DNA of 62,500 nucleotides from Neocallimastix lanati (nom. inval.) (GCA_016946835.1 JACVTC010000087.1:570001-632500); one strand, 5' to 3'. Shown: positions 24,801 through 36,628, numbered from the stretch's first letter. The notes: generated by a model from the sequence alone, not told the origin. A program made the numbers and translations.

Positions 24801-25244
24801 AATAAATAGTAGAATATGAATATAAAGTGCAGATTGAATAAAATAAAATAAAATAAATAGTAGAATATGAATATAAAGTACAGATTGAATAAAATAAAAT
24901 AAAATAAATAGTAGAATATGAATATAAAGTACAGATTGAATAAAATAAAATAAAATAAATAGTAGAATATGAATATAAAGTACAGATTGAATAAAATAAA
25001 ATAAAATAAATAGTAGAATATGAATATAAAGTACAGATTGAATAAAATAAAATAAAATAAATAGTAGAATATGAATATAAAGTACAGATTGAATAAAATA
25101 AAATAAAATAAATAGTAGAATATGAATATAAAGTACAGATTGAATAAAATAAAATAAAATAAATAGTAGAATATGAATATAAAGTACAGATTGAATAAAA
25201 TAAAATAAAATAAATAGTAGAATATGAATATAAAGTACAGATTG
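24793..25244 (-). repeat. 51-bp minisatellite, about nine copies
   Basis: A 51-bp unit containing TAGTAGAATATGAATATAAA and then GTACAGATTG and a short AATAA/AAAAT tract repeats about nine times with hardly any change (the first copy has GTGC for GTAC). Because 51 is a multiple of 3, two minus-strand frames stay open through it; they are repeat artefacts. The core is the reverse complement of the core at 17890-18590. Confidence 0.95.
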
Positions 25245-26455
25245 TTCACTCCCCAAACCCTTTTGTTCCTATACTTTAAATAATTCCTAATATTTATTTT
25301 TATAATAAAAATTGAAAATTGTCAATAACTAAATTTAATTTCAGTTCATCAATAAGTGAATTTCAATTTCAAATCCACTAATTAGTCATGATAAAATACG
25401 AATATATAATCTATAAGAATATATTTTTATAGAATATAGAAAAGTTCTATTTTGTATTATTTGTGGATTAAGTTATTTTAGGTAAACTTAGCTTAAATAA
25501 TAATTTCTGCCCATTTTTCACCAAAAATGTTGAGGTTCGGGACAGAATAATAATAAATATAGAAATAAACACTAAAATAAAAAAAATTAAAAATTTAAAA
25601 TATATCTTTTTTTTAAAATATTTTATTTATTTATTTAATAAAAATTATTCAATTAAAAACTAAAAATAAATTAATTTCTTTAATAAGATTATATTTTTTT
25701 CTTCAGATTATTTATCTAAAATACAATTTTCTCATCTATTTATATTTTTTTTATCGTTAGAAATGGTCAAGCCATTTCTTTAGAATATCTTAGAGTTACA
25801 TGTTTGAATTGTATTTAAATTATAAATTCATAATCTATTTTATTATAATAAATAATTATTACATATTATTAAATTCTAAACTATTTATTATTAATTGTAG
25901 TGATAATATATTTTAAAAATAATTTTATTACTTTTACAGAACTATTAGTAATAGAGTATTATTTAATTTTATACTATTTTTAAATAAAAGTATTTTAGAT
26001 TATTATCTATTATTAATCTTATTATAAATAGGGTGTATTTTGGAAGGAAGTATTACTAATTTTAATGACAAGGATCATGAATTTAAGTAAAATATTTTTA
26101 AATCATTATTAATTATATTAATTTTTATTAATAATAAATAATCTGTATTAGTAATATTTGTAAAATAAAATTTTCTTTAATAATAAAATATTAATAGAAT
26201 AAATCATATTAATAAAACTAGATATTGATAATAATATTGATATTAATAATATAGTATTAATTTTAATAATAAAGTATTGATATTAATAAAGAATTTATAT
26301 TAATAATAATAAATTTAATATTAGTAATAATTTGGCAGTAATAGAACATAAGAAAGTTCCCCAAGTAAGGAAATAAATAATTTAATTTTAGTGGTTAAGT
26401 TATTTTTATGAAAAATAATAAAATTAACATTATTTGTTCATTCCTTAACAAAAAA
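25245..26455. other. AT-rich spacer left of gypsy element
   Basis: No gene seen. Holds a short G/C-containing stretch at 25245-25270, another near 25507-25545, and a perfect 8-bp hairpin, AGAAATGG (25759-25766) with CCATTTCT (25772-25779). Possibly the left part of the hairpin-rich sequence found at 33697-36188, now split by the gypsy insertion; this is speculation. Confidence 0.6.
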
Positions 26456-27194
26456 TGATAAGAAATTATTAATAACTTACTTTAGTTTATTAATAACTCT
26501 TTATCAAAGTTATAAATTTTAAGATAATTAAAATATATTTTATTATAAAACTTTTTAAAATTGATTTATTAGAAACAATGAAGTTATTTTAATACATAAA
26601 TTTTATTTAATTTTTAAATATTAATTTTTATTAAATTTTAAATTTATAATATTAAATAAATACTTTTAAATTTAAATAAGATAAAATAAGTATTTATTGA
26701 ACAAGTTTTGATAAACAAAAATGTTAACAAAAATGTTGTTCTTTTAAATAAGAATTATTACATGTTTTTATAATTTTCGTTAAGATTAAACTATATAATT
26801 AACTATCTAATTTAATTACTATTTATATCTTTTAGAAATATTAAAAAAAGAAAAAGTATTACTATTTTAATTCTATTTAAAGTCTTATTTTCTATTTTAA
26901 AAAAAAAGAATTAGTTTTAAGTCTTTAAAATAAAATAACTATTTACTAATTATATCAAATAATAACAAATATTTATGTAATAAAATATATTTTACATAAT
27001 AAAATTATTTAAATTTAATTTCTATATTAATTATTTAAATTTACATTGTTCTTTTATTAATCTTAAAATTTTATTTGAAAATACTAACTTTTTATAATAA
27101 TTATTTATAATTTTATAGTTTAGTAAATTATTATTATAAATTATTAATTTTAGTTTATTAATTAATTTTAAATTATAAATTTCATCTTTTATCA
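26456..27194 (-). repeat. 3' LTR of gypsy element
   Basis: 739 bp, with short inverted ends TGATAA...TTATCA. It matches 32956-33694 with a constant offset of 6500 and no difference that I could see by eye. Confidence 0.93.
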
Positions 27195-27206
27195 GTTTCT
27201 CCGCCG
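27195..27206 (-). promoter_or_regulatory. Polypurine tract of gypsy element
   Basis: On the minus strand CGGCGGAGAAAC lies between the pol stop codon and the 3' LTR, where the plus-strand primer for reverse transcription is expected. Confidence 0.6.
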
Positions 27207-29576
27207 TTAAGATGTGACTTCGTCTCCTGAAGTTAATAAGGTTTCTTCTCTAATTGTATACGGATATATATTCTTTAAATGTACATTTCTTGATAAAAGT
27301 TTTCCTGTATTCGGGTCCTCTAATACGACTGTATTGTATTTTGGTTCTTTTACAACTTTGAACGGTCCGTAAAAATAAGGGTCCAATTTAGATCTATTAA
27401 AAAGTCTAATTAAAACATAGTCTCCAACTTTATACTTCTTTTTAAGTGCTTTTGAAAATCCCATTCTTTGTTCCCAATATCTATTTGCATGTTCAGAATA
27501 TTCCATTGCTTCTTTCACCCATTTGTAGTGCCTCAAAAATCGTCTAAAATTGAATTCTTCTTCTGATTCGTTTGGTTCTTTGTGAATGTCTGGGAACATA
27601 ATTTCAATTGGCCATGTATCCTTCCTTCCATATAGCAACTCAAAACTGCTGAATTTTGTTTTTGAATTTCTTGTGGTTCTTAATGCCCATAAAACTGAAG
27701 GTAGACATTCATCCCACTCCTGTTCGTTTTCAATTAATAACCTCAACATTTTTCCAATTTCGCGATTCCTGTTTTCTATCATTCCGTTTGATTGTGGGTG
27801 GTGTGGTGTAACAAAATGAATCCAAGATCCGTATAAGTCCACCATCATTTTTGTTATTTCTGAGATAAAGGAGCTTCCATTATCTGTAATTATTATTTCT
27901 GGAGGCCCATGTCTTGAAAATACTTCTGTTAAAAATAATATAACTTCTTCCGATGTAGTATTTGGAATTGCTTTGGCTTCTGGCCATTTAGTAAAATAAT
28001 CTACTAATGTAATTATATATTTATTTCCTTTTCTTGTTTCCTGTAGCGGCCCAATAATGTCCAATCCGACTCTGGTAAAAGGCATTTCCACTGGTGTAAT
28101 GTTATTTTCGGTATTATTAGGTAGAGGTTTTGGCCTGAACAGCTGGCACTTGTGGCAGGACTTTACCCACATCTTGACATCACTCCAAATTCCCGGCCAA
28201 TAGTATGATTGCATAATTCTTTGGGTGGTTTTTTCGGCTCCTTCATGGCCTACATTATGTGCTCTATTTATTATATCTTTTTTATCCTCTTCTTTGTATA
28301 TAACTTTCAAATATAAATCATTCTTTTTATAGTATAATGTATTATCTATTATTTGGTAATTTTTACTAAAGTACTTTATTATACCTTCTGGAAGGTCTAA
28401 ATCTTTTAGATTAAATTCATTTAATATTGTATTTATTGATAGTATAATTCTTTCATTGTTACTGGATGGTAGTCTGGATAGCGCGTCTGCAAAAATGTTT
28501 TTCTTTCCTTTCTCATATTTTATTATGATATTATATTTATTAAATTCTTCCATCCATCTTAAATGTCTTCCTTTAACTGGTAAGCTTTTATTGAAAAATC
28601 CAATTAGAGGCTCATGGTCAGTAATAAATTTGGTTTTATTTTTGTTGCTAATTATATATTGTCTAAATTTCTTTAGTGTATAAATTACAGCTAAACCTTC
28701 TAAATCTGTTATTGAATAATTTCTCTCTGCAGGTTTTAAAGATCTACTTACACATGTAACTGGTAGTTCCAAATTGTCTTTACCTATCTGCAATAGTACT
28801 CCACCAATACCTTTATTTGAGGCATCTGTTCGTACAATGAATGGTTTGTTAAAGTCCGGATAAATTAAAATTGGATCGGATAATAAAAATTTTCTTAAAT
28901 CCTCAAAGGCATAGTTACAGTTCTCATCCCAAATAAATTTTGTATCCTTTTTAAGTAATTTGTACAATGGATTGGCTCTGATAGAATAATTTTTAATGAA
29001 TTTTCTGTAATAACTGGTTAGTCCAAGAAATGACCGTAGTTCGTTTATATTATTGGGTCTTTCCCATAGTGCTATTGATTGAAACTTTGATGGTGCAGTT
29101 TTTAACCCATCGGTAGTCAGAACGTGTCCAAGAACTTCTACTTCTTCTTTAAAGAATTTGCATTTTTGTAAGTTAATAGATAAATTATACTTTGTAAATA
29201 TTTCAAATACTTTCTTTAAATGTTTTATATGATCTTCAAGATTTTTCGAATATACAACTATGTCATCGATATAAACAAAAAGACATTCCCCTATTAATGG
29301 TAATAATATCCCGTTCATTTCTCTTTGAAATGATGCAGGTGCATTGGCTAAACCAAAGGGCATCACTAAAAAATTATAATTTCCATATTTCGTCGTAAAG
29401 GCTGTTTTTTCCACATCTTTTTCATTCATTGGTATTTGGTGGTAGCCTGAAAATAAGTCCAATGCTGAGAATATTTTTGCCCCTTTTACTGATGTTATCA
29501 ATTCGTCAATATATGGTAATGCGTATGAATCCTTGATAGTGATATTATTTAGTTTTCTATAATCAATACACATTCT
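27207..29576 (-). pseudogene. Gypsy pol, part 2: RT, RNase H, integrase
   Basis: About 789 codons in the same frame as the upstream part, separated from it by one TGA (29577-29579). Counting from the Met after the stop, the reverse transcriptase shows the MPFGLANAP block (about 71-79) and catalytic YIDD (101-104). RNase H shows the DAS start near 252, then E and D residues. Integrase has an HHCC zinc domain (HNVGH, then CHKC), a D in the VGLDIIG block, an ITDNGSSF block and the glutamate in SNGMIEN. A GPF/Y-like module (YFYGPFKVV) sits in the C-terminal part; no chromodomain is evident. Enzymatic motifs look complete. The lone stop would cut the reverse transcriptase near its start unless read through. 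Confidence 0.93.
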
Positions 29577-31028
29577 TCACTTTCCATTCTTCTTTTGTAC
29601 AAGAAGAACTGGAAAGGACCATGGGGAATGTGAAGGTACTATAAGTCCTTTTTTTAAGAGTGAAACTATTTCTTCTTTTAATATTTTTGAATGTTCTTTT
29701 GATAATTTGTATGGCTTAGATTTTATTGGCATATTTGAAGTTGTTGTTATTGTATATGGTAATAATTTTGCTCTTGTTAACTGCGATAGCGATGTTGCCA
29801 TACATCTTTTATTTTGTTCGATTAATTTTCTAAATTCGTTTTGTATTTTATTTGGAACATTATTAATTAATTCATTTAAAGTTTCTTCAAATTCTTTTTC
29901 TTCTTCTTCTGAAATAATTACTGCATTTATCAATGGTGTTCCATAACTATTATTAATGATTTCTGCGATTTTAGTTAAGCTATTATCATCATTTTTCTTA
30001 TATATTGAATCGTCATCCGGATCGATGAACAGTCTGTATTTTTTTTGTATGCTTCTACCAATAATTATATCATAATAAGGATTGGTATGATCGATAATAT
30101 AAAACTTATCATATATTATTAATTTATCATTTATTTTAATTTTTAAATTTGTGTAATAATTTGTAGAAACTACTGTATTATCTGCTAGTTTTATTTCAAT
30201 TTCATTTTCTGTTTTATTTATATTTTTGCTTTTTAATTTGTTGAAACTTTCTTGGGTAATTATATTTATGTTAGCACCTGTATCAAATAAAACTTTAAGT
30301 GGTACGTTGTAACTTTCTCCAATAATAATAGGAATATTTATGTTAGATAGTGAACATATTATTCTTTCTACTCTTGGTTTAAGTCCTTGTTCTAATTCTT
30401 TTCTAATTGAAGGACTCGCTGCTAACAATTGCGATAAACTGATTTTTGGAAATAAATTTTGAACTTCTTCTCTAATATTAAATTTTTGTTCTTTATCTAA
30501 TAATTGAATATTTGTCATATTTCTTTTTGTTATTACTTTTGAATTTTCATTTTCTGAGAATTTATTATTATTAGTTTTATTTTTATTGTTCTTATTTGTA
30601 TTAGTTTCATGATTTTTATTTTCGTTATTTTCTATATCATCATCATTATGATTTTTATTTTTATTTTTGTTTTCTTTATTATTTTCTTCTTTATCATTTA
30701 TTCCATTTTTGCTTAAATTATTAGTTTTATTTTGTTGTTCATGTTGTTCAATTTCATTATCACTAATTTCCATTATTTCTTCTTCATCACTTGAATCTTT
30801 TGCTCTTCTTCTTTTATCTCTTATTTCTTTTTTTTGTTGTTTTAATAGTTTTGTTTTTGGTTGGTTTAATATTGATGGTTTTATTATTGATTTATTTTGA
30901 TTTACTTTATTTTTATTTAACTTATTCTTTTGAGTAACATTTATAGAATAATGATTTTCTTCTAAATTTTCATAAATATATTTTGCAATTTTATTTATTC
31001 TGGGAGATTGCACACTCCCATTATTTAA
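29577..31028 (-). pseudogene. Gypsy pol, part 1: protease and start of RT
   Basis: An open frame in -1 relation to gag. It begins with no ATG of its own (the first usable codon by rule is a GTG at 31013), which fits production as a Gag-Pol fusion. A Lys/Asn/Asp-rich linker is followed by a retropepsin-type protease with DTGA near residue 244. The N-terminal reverse transcriptase segment ends in VQKKNGK, directly before the TGA that replaces the Trp normally found there in gypsy reverse transcriptases. Confidence 0.9.
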
Positions 31029-32017
31029 TTTAAATGTTTTTCATTCATTTCTTGGGTTTCTTCTTCAGGACAATCTCCTTTATCATGACCAACTCTTAGG
31101 CAATTAACACAAAAATTAATTTTTAATTCCGATAACTTTTTTGTTAATTCATCCATTTCATTATCATTTAATTTATTCTTATAATTATTATGGATTTCAT
31201 TTGGTTGTTTTTGGTTTTTATATTCATTTGTATATTGTCTATTGTAATTATTATAATTAGAATAATTTCTATTTTGATTGTTATAATAATTAGAGTATTT
31301 ATCTAGATTTCCATTGTTATTATCATTTTGTTGAGCGTATCTACTATTATTATTAATTTGTTGAACATATCTTGTAGGATTTTTGTTGTAACTAGTATTT
31401 TGATAAGATTCTTGTTTCTTATTATTATTAGTAGATTTTCCTTTTGAATTAGAACTAGATCCTCTTTCTTTATTTTCTTTGTTTTCCTTGAGTAGATTTA
31501 AAATCTTTTCTTTCTTTGTTGTAATCTTCATTGCTTCTTCTAAAGTGGTAGGTTCTTCCTCCATTAGACTCTCATAGATTCTTGGCCAATTTCTAAATGC
31601 GTTTATGTAATATGAAGTTGTTATGACTTCAGAAACATTAACTGTTTTATTAACTAGGTTTAAAAGTTCAGAAAATCTTAGGTCGAAATCAGATATGCTC
31701 TCATCCTTTTTAATAGTGATGGATGATAGTTCTAATATTCTTGAATTTTTTGACGTAGATCTTTTAAAATGCTTTCCTAAATTACTAAGTATTGTATCGT
31801 AACTATCGGGATTCTTTTTATTTAAAGAATTATAGACTATGGTACGTGCGGTTTTATCAGTAACTGCAAAAAGGTAATCTACTTTTTCAGATTCTTCAGT
31901 TACTTTAAACGTCTTACACCAGTGGTCGAAGGAGAACTTCCACTCGTCAAATGAAACCTTAGAATTGCCCAATATTGGGAGTCTGTTGAATGTAATAATT
32001 TTTGTTTGACTTTCCAT
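31025..32017 (-). CDS. Gypsy Gag polyprotein
   Basis: 330 residues. The N-terminal half has the capsid-like retrotransposon Gag arrangement (a WKFSFDHWCKTF block near 26-37, then helices). The middle is Asn/Tyr/Gln-rich. A single CCHC zinc knuckle, C-x2-C-x4-H-x4-C, lies at residues 303-316. The protein would package element RNA into particles. Intact, with its own ATG at 32017. Confidence 0.93.
   Translation of the reverse strand: MESQTKIITFNRLPILGNSKVSFDEWKFSFDHWCKTFKVTEESEKVDYLFAVTDKTARTIVYNSLNKKNPDSYDTILSNLGKHFKRSTSKNSRILELSSITIKKDESISDFDLRFSELLNLVNKTVNVSEVITTSYYINAFRNWPRIYESLMEEEPTTLEEAMKITTKKEKILNLLKENKENKERGSSSNSKGKSTNNNKKQESYQNTSYNKNPTRYVQQINNNSRYAQQNDNNNGNLDKYSNYYNNQNRNYSNYNNYNRQYTNEYKNQKQPNEIHNNYKNKLNDNEMDELTKKLSELKINFCVNCLRVGHDKGDCPEEETQEMNEKHLN
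31028..31034 (-). promoter_or_regulatory. -1 ribosomal frameshift heptamer TTTAAAT
   Basis: On the minus strand the last gag codons are CAT TTA AAT TAA, so T TTA AAT has the X XXY YYZ form in the gag frame and abuts the stop. A -1 slip enters the pol frame, which is open from a TGA about seven codons upstream onward. A downstream pseudoknot was not established. Confidence 0.75.
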
Positions 32018-32120
32018 TTCTTAAAAATTATTATTATTATTATTTTTATATATATATAAATATGTGATTTTCTATTATTATTTTAATTATTATTAATACT
32101 ATTATTATTCTAATGATGAA

Positions 32121-32153
<33 letters not shown>

Positions 32154-32454
32154 TTGGAATTTATATTTAATTTTATATTATTATTATTATATTATATTTA
32201 TTAGTTTATTAGTTAATTATTATATTTATGTAATAAGTATTATATATGTTACTTTATACTTTCTATATATTATCTATATATTTTATATTTATTTTATTTT
32301 AAATTATTTTAAATTGTTTTGAATTATTATTTTAAGTTACTTTAAATATTATTTTAAATTATTTTAAGTTATTTTAAATTATTTAAATATTATTTTAAAT
32401 TATTTTAAATTATTTTAAATATTATTATATTATTTTAATATTATTATATATATA

Positions 32455-32490
<36 letters not shown>

Positions 32491-32955
32491 TATTTTTATT
32501 TAATTATTTTGATATTTACTATTATATTATTTATATATATTTATTCTATATATATATTTTCAATTTTTGAATGGAATATTTTTAATTTATTTATAATATT
32601 TATTATAAAATTAATTTTATTTTTTTTTTTTTTTTTTTATTTTTTTTTTATTTTTTTTTTTTTTTAATATATTATATAATATTATTCTATTATATTTTAA
32701 CAATATAATTATTTTCTATTAATTAATATGTGTAGTAATTTACTAAATATATTTCAATAATGTATTTCAATATTTCAATATATTTAGATCGTTAAATTTA
32801 ATTTTTAGTTTATAGTTATTTTAGTTAGATTTAAACTATAACAGTAAATTTTATATTAACTTTATTTCATATAATTAATTTTCAAATATCTTACCACTAT
32901 TTGAAAATAATACATAACCTTCACCGGCCGTTTTTTAGGATTCTCCACCAAAATT
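32018..32955 (-). other. Gypsy 5' leader with primer-binding site
   Basis: An untranslated leader between 5' LTR and gag, almost wholly A+T with T runs (32130-32155, 32458-32487, 32620-32665). The primer-binding site on the minus strand is TGGTGGAGAATCC (32950-32938), five bases inside the LTR, complementary to a tRNA 3' end GGATTCTCCACCA. The same motif occurs at 38092-38104. Confidence 0.8.
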
Positions 32956-33694
32956 TGATAAGAAATTATTAATAACTTACTTTAGTTTATTAATAACTCT
33001 TTATCAAAGTTATAAATTTTAAGATAATTAAAATATATTTTATTATAAAACTTTTTAAAATTGATTTATTAGAAACAATGAAGTTATTTTAATACATAAA
33101 TTTTATTTAATTTTTAAATATTAATTTTTATTAAATTTTAAATTTATAATATTAAATAAATACTTTTAAATTTAAATAAGATAAAATAAGTATTTATTGA
33201 ACAAGTTTTGATAAACAAAAATGTTAACAAAAATGTTGTTCTTTTAAATAAGAATTATTACATGTTTTTATAATTTTCGTTAAGATTAAACTATATAATT
33301 AACTATCTAATTTAATTACTATTTATATCTTTTAGAAATATTAAAAAAAGAAAAAGTATTACTATTTTAATTCTATTTAAAGTCTTATTTTCTATTTTAA
33401 AAAAAAAGAATTAGTTTTAAGTCTTTAAAATAAAATAACTATTTACTAATTATATCAAATAATAACAAATATTTATGTAATAAAATATATTTTACATAAT
33501 AAAATTATTTAAATTTAATTTCTATATTAATTATTTAAATTTACATTGTTCTTTTATTAATCTTAAAATTTTATTTGAAAATACTAACTTTTTATAATAA
33601 TTATTTATAATTTTATAGTTTAGTAAATTATTATTATAAATTATTAATTTTAGTTTATTAATTAATTTTAAATTATAAATTTCATCTTTTATCA
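32956..33694 (-). repeat. 5' LTR of gypsy element
   Basis: 739 bp, the partner of 26456-27194 at offset 6500, with no difference seen. A 77-residue minus-strand frame in it is repeated in the other LTR only because the LTRs are copies. It is AT-biased and I do not call it a gene. Confidence 0.93.
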
Positions 33695-33695
33695 G

Positions 33696-36188
33696 TAATG
33701 GTCCATTACATCGAACTCCTAATTTATTTAAGGTAAATATTCTAATATTCCAAATAATACACAATAATTTATTATTATTAAAATATTTAATTTCTTTCTC
33801 AATTATTATTTTATTTAATTATCTCTTTATTTATTATAAAATTTTAAATCTTAATTTCTCTTGATCTCAATTTCCCCAAATTGAGATCTCACTAAATCTC
33901 GAAATTATTTTTTTTTATTTTTTTATTTTTAGTTAAACTATTTAACCTCTATTTTTAAATTAAATTATTTCTAATTTCTATATATTTTAAAAATTTAATA
34001 CATTAAATTTTTGTACAACTTTACACTATATTTATAATTATTAATATTTATTTTCCATGTCAAAGTTTTTAGATAATTTGGTCTTAACGATTAGGTCAAG
34101 ATGCCAAATTATAGTAATTAATTAATAATTTAATTTTACTCTTTATTTACATATTGTTATTAGTAAATTTTATAATTAAGTTTTTATTTAAAATATAAAT
34201 TTTATTTAATCTTAATAATATTTTATTACATTATTATTTTATATAATTATTACTATAATTTAAATTACAATAATCCTACAAAGGATTAATCAAAAGATTT
34301 AAACATGTATTTATATAAAATAATTAATTTTTAAAATATTAATTATTAATATGAATATGTAAATAATATTAATATAAGTTTGATATTGATAATATAAAAT
34401 AAGATAATAATATAAATATTTAATATAAATAAAATATAAGAATCTAATATAGCTAAATACTATATTTAATAATTAAAATATAATATGTAGAAATTAATTT
34501 AATGACAATCACGTGTTTACATTATTTAATATATATTAATTTCAATATGTTAATAATATTTAGTAATTAGTTGGCCTAGACTAATTCCTAAATATTTTAA
34601 TAAAGTTAATTTAATAATAATTATTATATTATTATTTATTAATATTGAAATTCAAATAACTGAATTATCGAAATTGAAATTGAATTGAAATTCAGTTATT
34701 ATCTTAACATTCCACTCTAAGGCTATATTAATTTTATGGATTTCAATCGGTCTTGTACCAAATTGTAAGAAATAATAATTATTTACTAATAAATAATTAT
34801 TATTTCTTAGTCTTTATAATTATTGATAATAATTATAAATTTATTTAAATTATAATTAATTCATACATTGAGATATTATTATCAAATTTATTATAATTGT
34901 AATTATTCATACACTTAAATAATATTAGAAAATTTATTTAAATAATTATTATATGTACACTTATTAATATTATTAATTTTATTTAGTTATTCATTTAATT
35001 ATCAAGTTAATGTAAACATTAGTTTTATTTATTTTTTACATTGTACATTTAAAAAAACAATTAATAAGTTTCTGTATTTTTTATAATTCTGTATTCTAGT
35101 TTAAAGATAGTTTTATGTTAATAAGTTTAGATTAGATTTTAAAAATAATATTTAGAAAGATAGAATAGAATAATTTAGATCATTCCTGTTATTATTGATT
35201 TTTCCTTTTATTAGATGATCTAAATTAAAATTTAGGAAATCGATATATTAAGGTTTTATCCAAATATAAAATAATATATTTGGTTTTACTTAATATATAC
35301 GATGATCGATATGAATAGAATATCGATCAAAAAACTTATCTAGTTTTTTCTTCTAATCTTTTTCTAGATAAGATATTTTTTAAGATTAGAAAACCTTTTT
35401 ATTTAACCTTATTTCCATAAAAAAATATAAATAAGGCTCTTGATTTCCCTTTAAGAAATCAAGAGTTATTATTATAAAAATATAGTTATAATAATAGCAA
35501 TTTTATATTTTAAATTTTAATAAATTAATAAAACATTTTATTCAAAAAACATATTTCTTAAAACCAAATTTATCTAAATATTCCTTCTTTTACTTTTTGT
35601 GTTGTTATTATAATTAATTTTATAATAAACTCTCTTTTTAGGTAAAGTTTTTATTTTTATTTTATTTCTCAACTTAATGAATTAGTCATTAAGTTGAAGT
35701 TAATAATCATATTTAGTGATAGAACTTAGTATGATTATTACACAAATATGATATGAAATAGGAATTTATCTTGTTTCCCATTTCATAACTATTATGATTT
35801 TTATACTTGTCCATAACAAGTCTTTATATATTTAAATAATAACACTTAAATAAAAATATTTAATTCATTTTTAAATAAAATATTGTTTTATTAATATTCT
35901 AATATTTATAGGTAATTAGTAAACCTTTAATACAATTCTTTTATAACATAATTCTAATAATCAAAATATATAATTAATCAATAATAATTCTAATTTTATT
36001 AAAATATTATATACTAATTTTACTGGATAATTAGGAACGTTTATTAAAATATTATTTCTAATAACTATTTATACTAATTCTTCATTTTAAAGTTATGTTT
36101 ATAAACAATTATTTATAAAATTATTTAACTATTTAATATTTATAATATATTTATTTCTTATTTTTCTTATTAACTTTATTTATATTAA
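33696..36188. other. Hairpin-dense spacer, nature unknown
   Basis: No gene seen. The stretch holds at least 14 perfect or nearly perfect inverted repeats with short loops. The best are an 11-bp stem at 33863-33888 (loop CCCC), a 9-bp stem at 34073-34112, a 16-bp stem with one mismatch at 34555-34596, a 12-bp stem at 34655-34700, and a 20-bp perfect stem at 34766-34809 (loop CTAA). Others are 9-bp at 35304-35328, interlocked 9- and 10-bp stems at 35335-35391, 11-bp at 35437-35465, 11-bp at 35670-35696 and 11-bp at 35702-35741. Many arms contain G/C and are not simple repeats. Part may be LTR sequence of an older element whose end is at 37810. Confidence 0.7.
36184..36188. repeat. 5-bp target duplication, left (ATTAA)
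   Basis: ATTAA directly before the left LTR; the same five bases follow the right LTR at 37777-37781, the size expected for LTR-element integration. Confidence 0.75.
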
Positions 36189-36628
36189 TGTAACGATATC
36201 AGTATCGTTATAACTTGGCTGAAGTTACTCAATGGTACCTACCTTGAGTTACCATAGTGGATGACATAAGTTCGAATTTTACCTTTTACCTTTTTGATAA
36301 AATAATTTAATTAATTATTAGTTAATTCATTCATTTAATTATATTTATTTAAAATATTAATAATCATTCATTTAATTAAATTTATTTAATTATTTAATAT
36401 TTATACATTTATAATCAATCAATCATGTAATAGAATAATTTTATCTTTGAATATAAATATCATGTATTATTATTTTATTTTGACTCTTCGAGTCAATATT
36501 GTTTAACGTAAATAATAAATAAATAAAATATAATATAAAACCATAAAATATATAAATTTATTATTTTTTAATTTATTTATTTACTTCATCTACAACGACC
36601 TAGTGAGCAATATCACTAAATCGTTACA
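36189..36628. repeat. Left LTR of TRIM-like element
   Basis: 440 bp. Begins TGTAACGATATCAGTATCGT, itself an 8-bp hairpin (TAACGATA/TATCGTTA), and ends TCGTTACA. I saw one difference from the right LTR: T in ATAGAATAATT near 36434 against C in the other copy. Confidence 0.92.

Larger units (their letters stand above)
26456..33694 (-). mobile_element. Nearly intact Ty3/gypsy LTR retrotransposon
   Basis: A 7239-bp element read on the minus strand: 5' LTR 33694-32956, primer-binding site, leader, gag, pol (protease, reverse transcriptase, RNase H, integrase), polypurine tract, 3' LTR 27194-26456. The domain order with integrase last is that of Ty3/gypsy (Metaviridae-type) elements. The LTRs appear identical, so insertion was recent. 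Pol is in the -1 frame relative to gag and carries one in-frame stop. No 5-bp target duplication is found: AAAAA lies on the left and GTAAT on the right. Confidence 0.95.

Noticed and set aside
24793-25244. Regular repeats resembling a CRISPR array, with long open frames
   Set aside because: Units are directly tandem without unique spacers, and the frames stay open only because the 51-bp period is a multiple of three.
33531-33764. 77-residue minus-strand frame
   Set aside because: Lies mostly in the gypsy 5' LTR and is AT-biased; no protein features.
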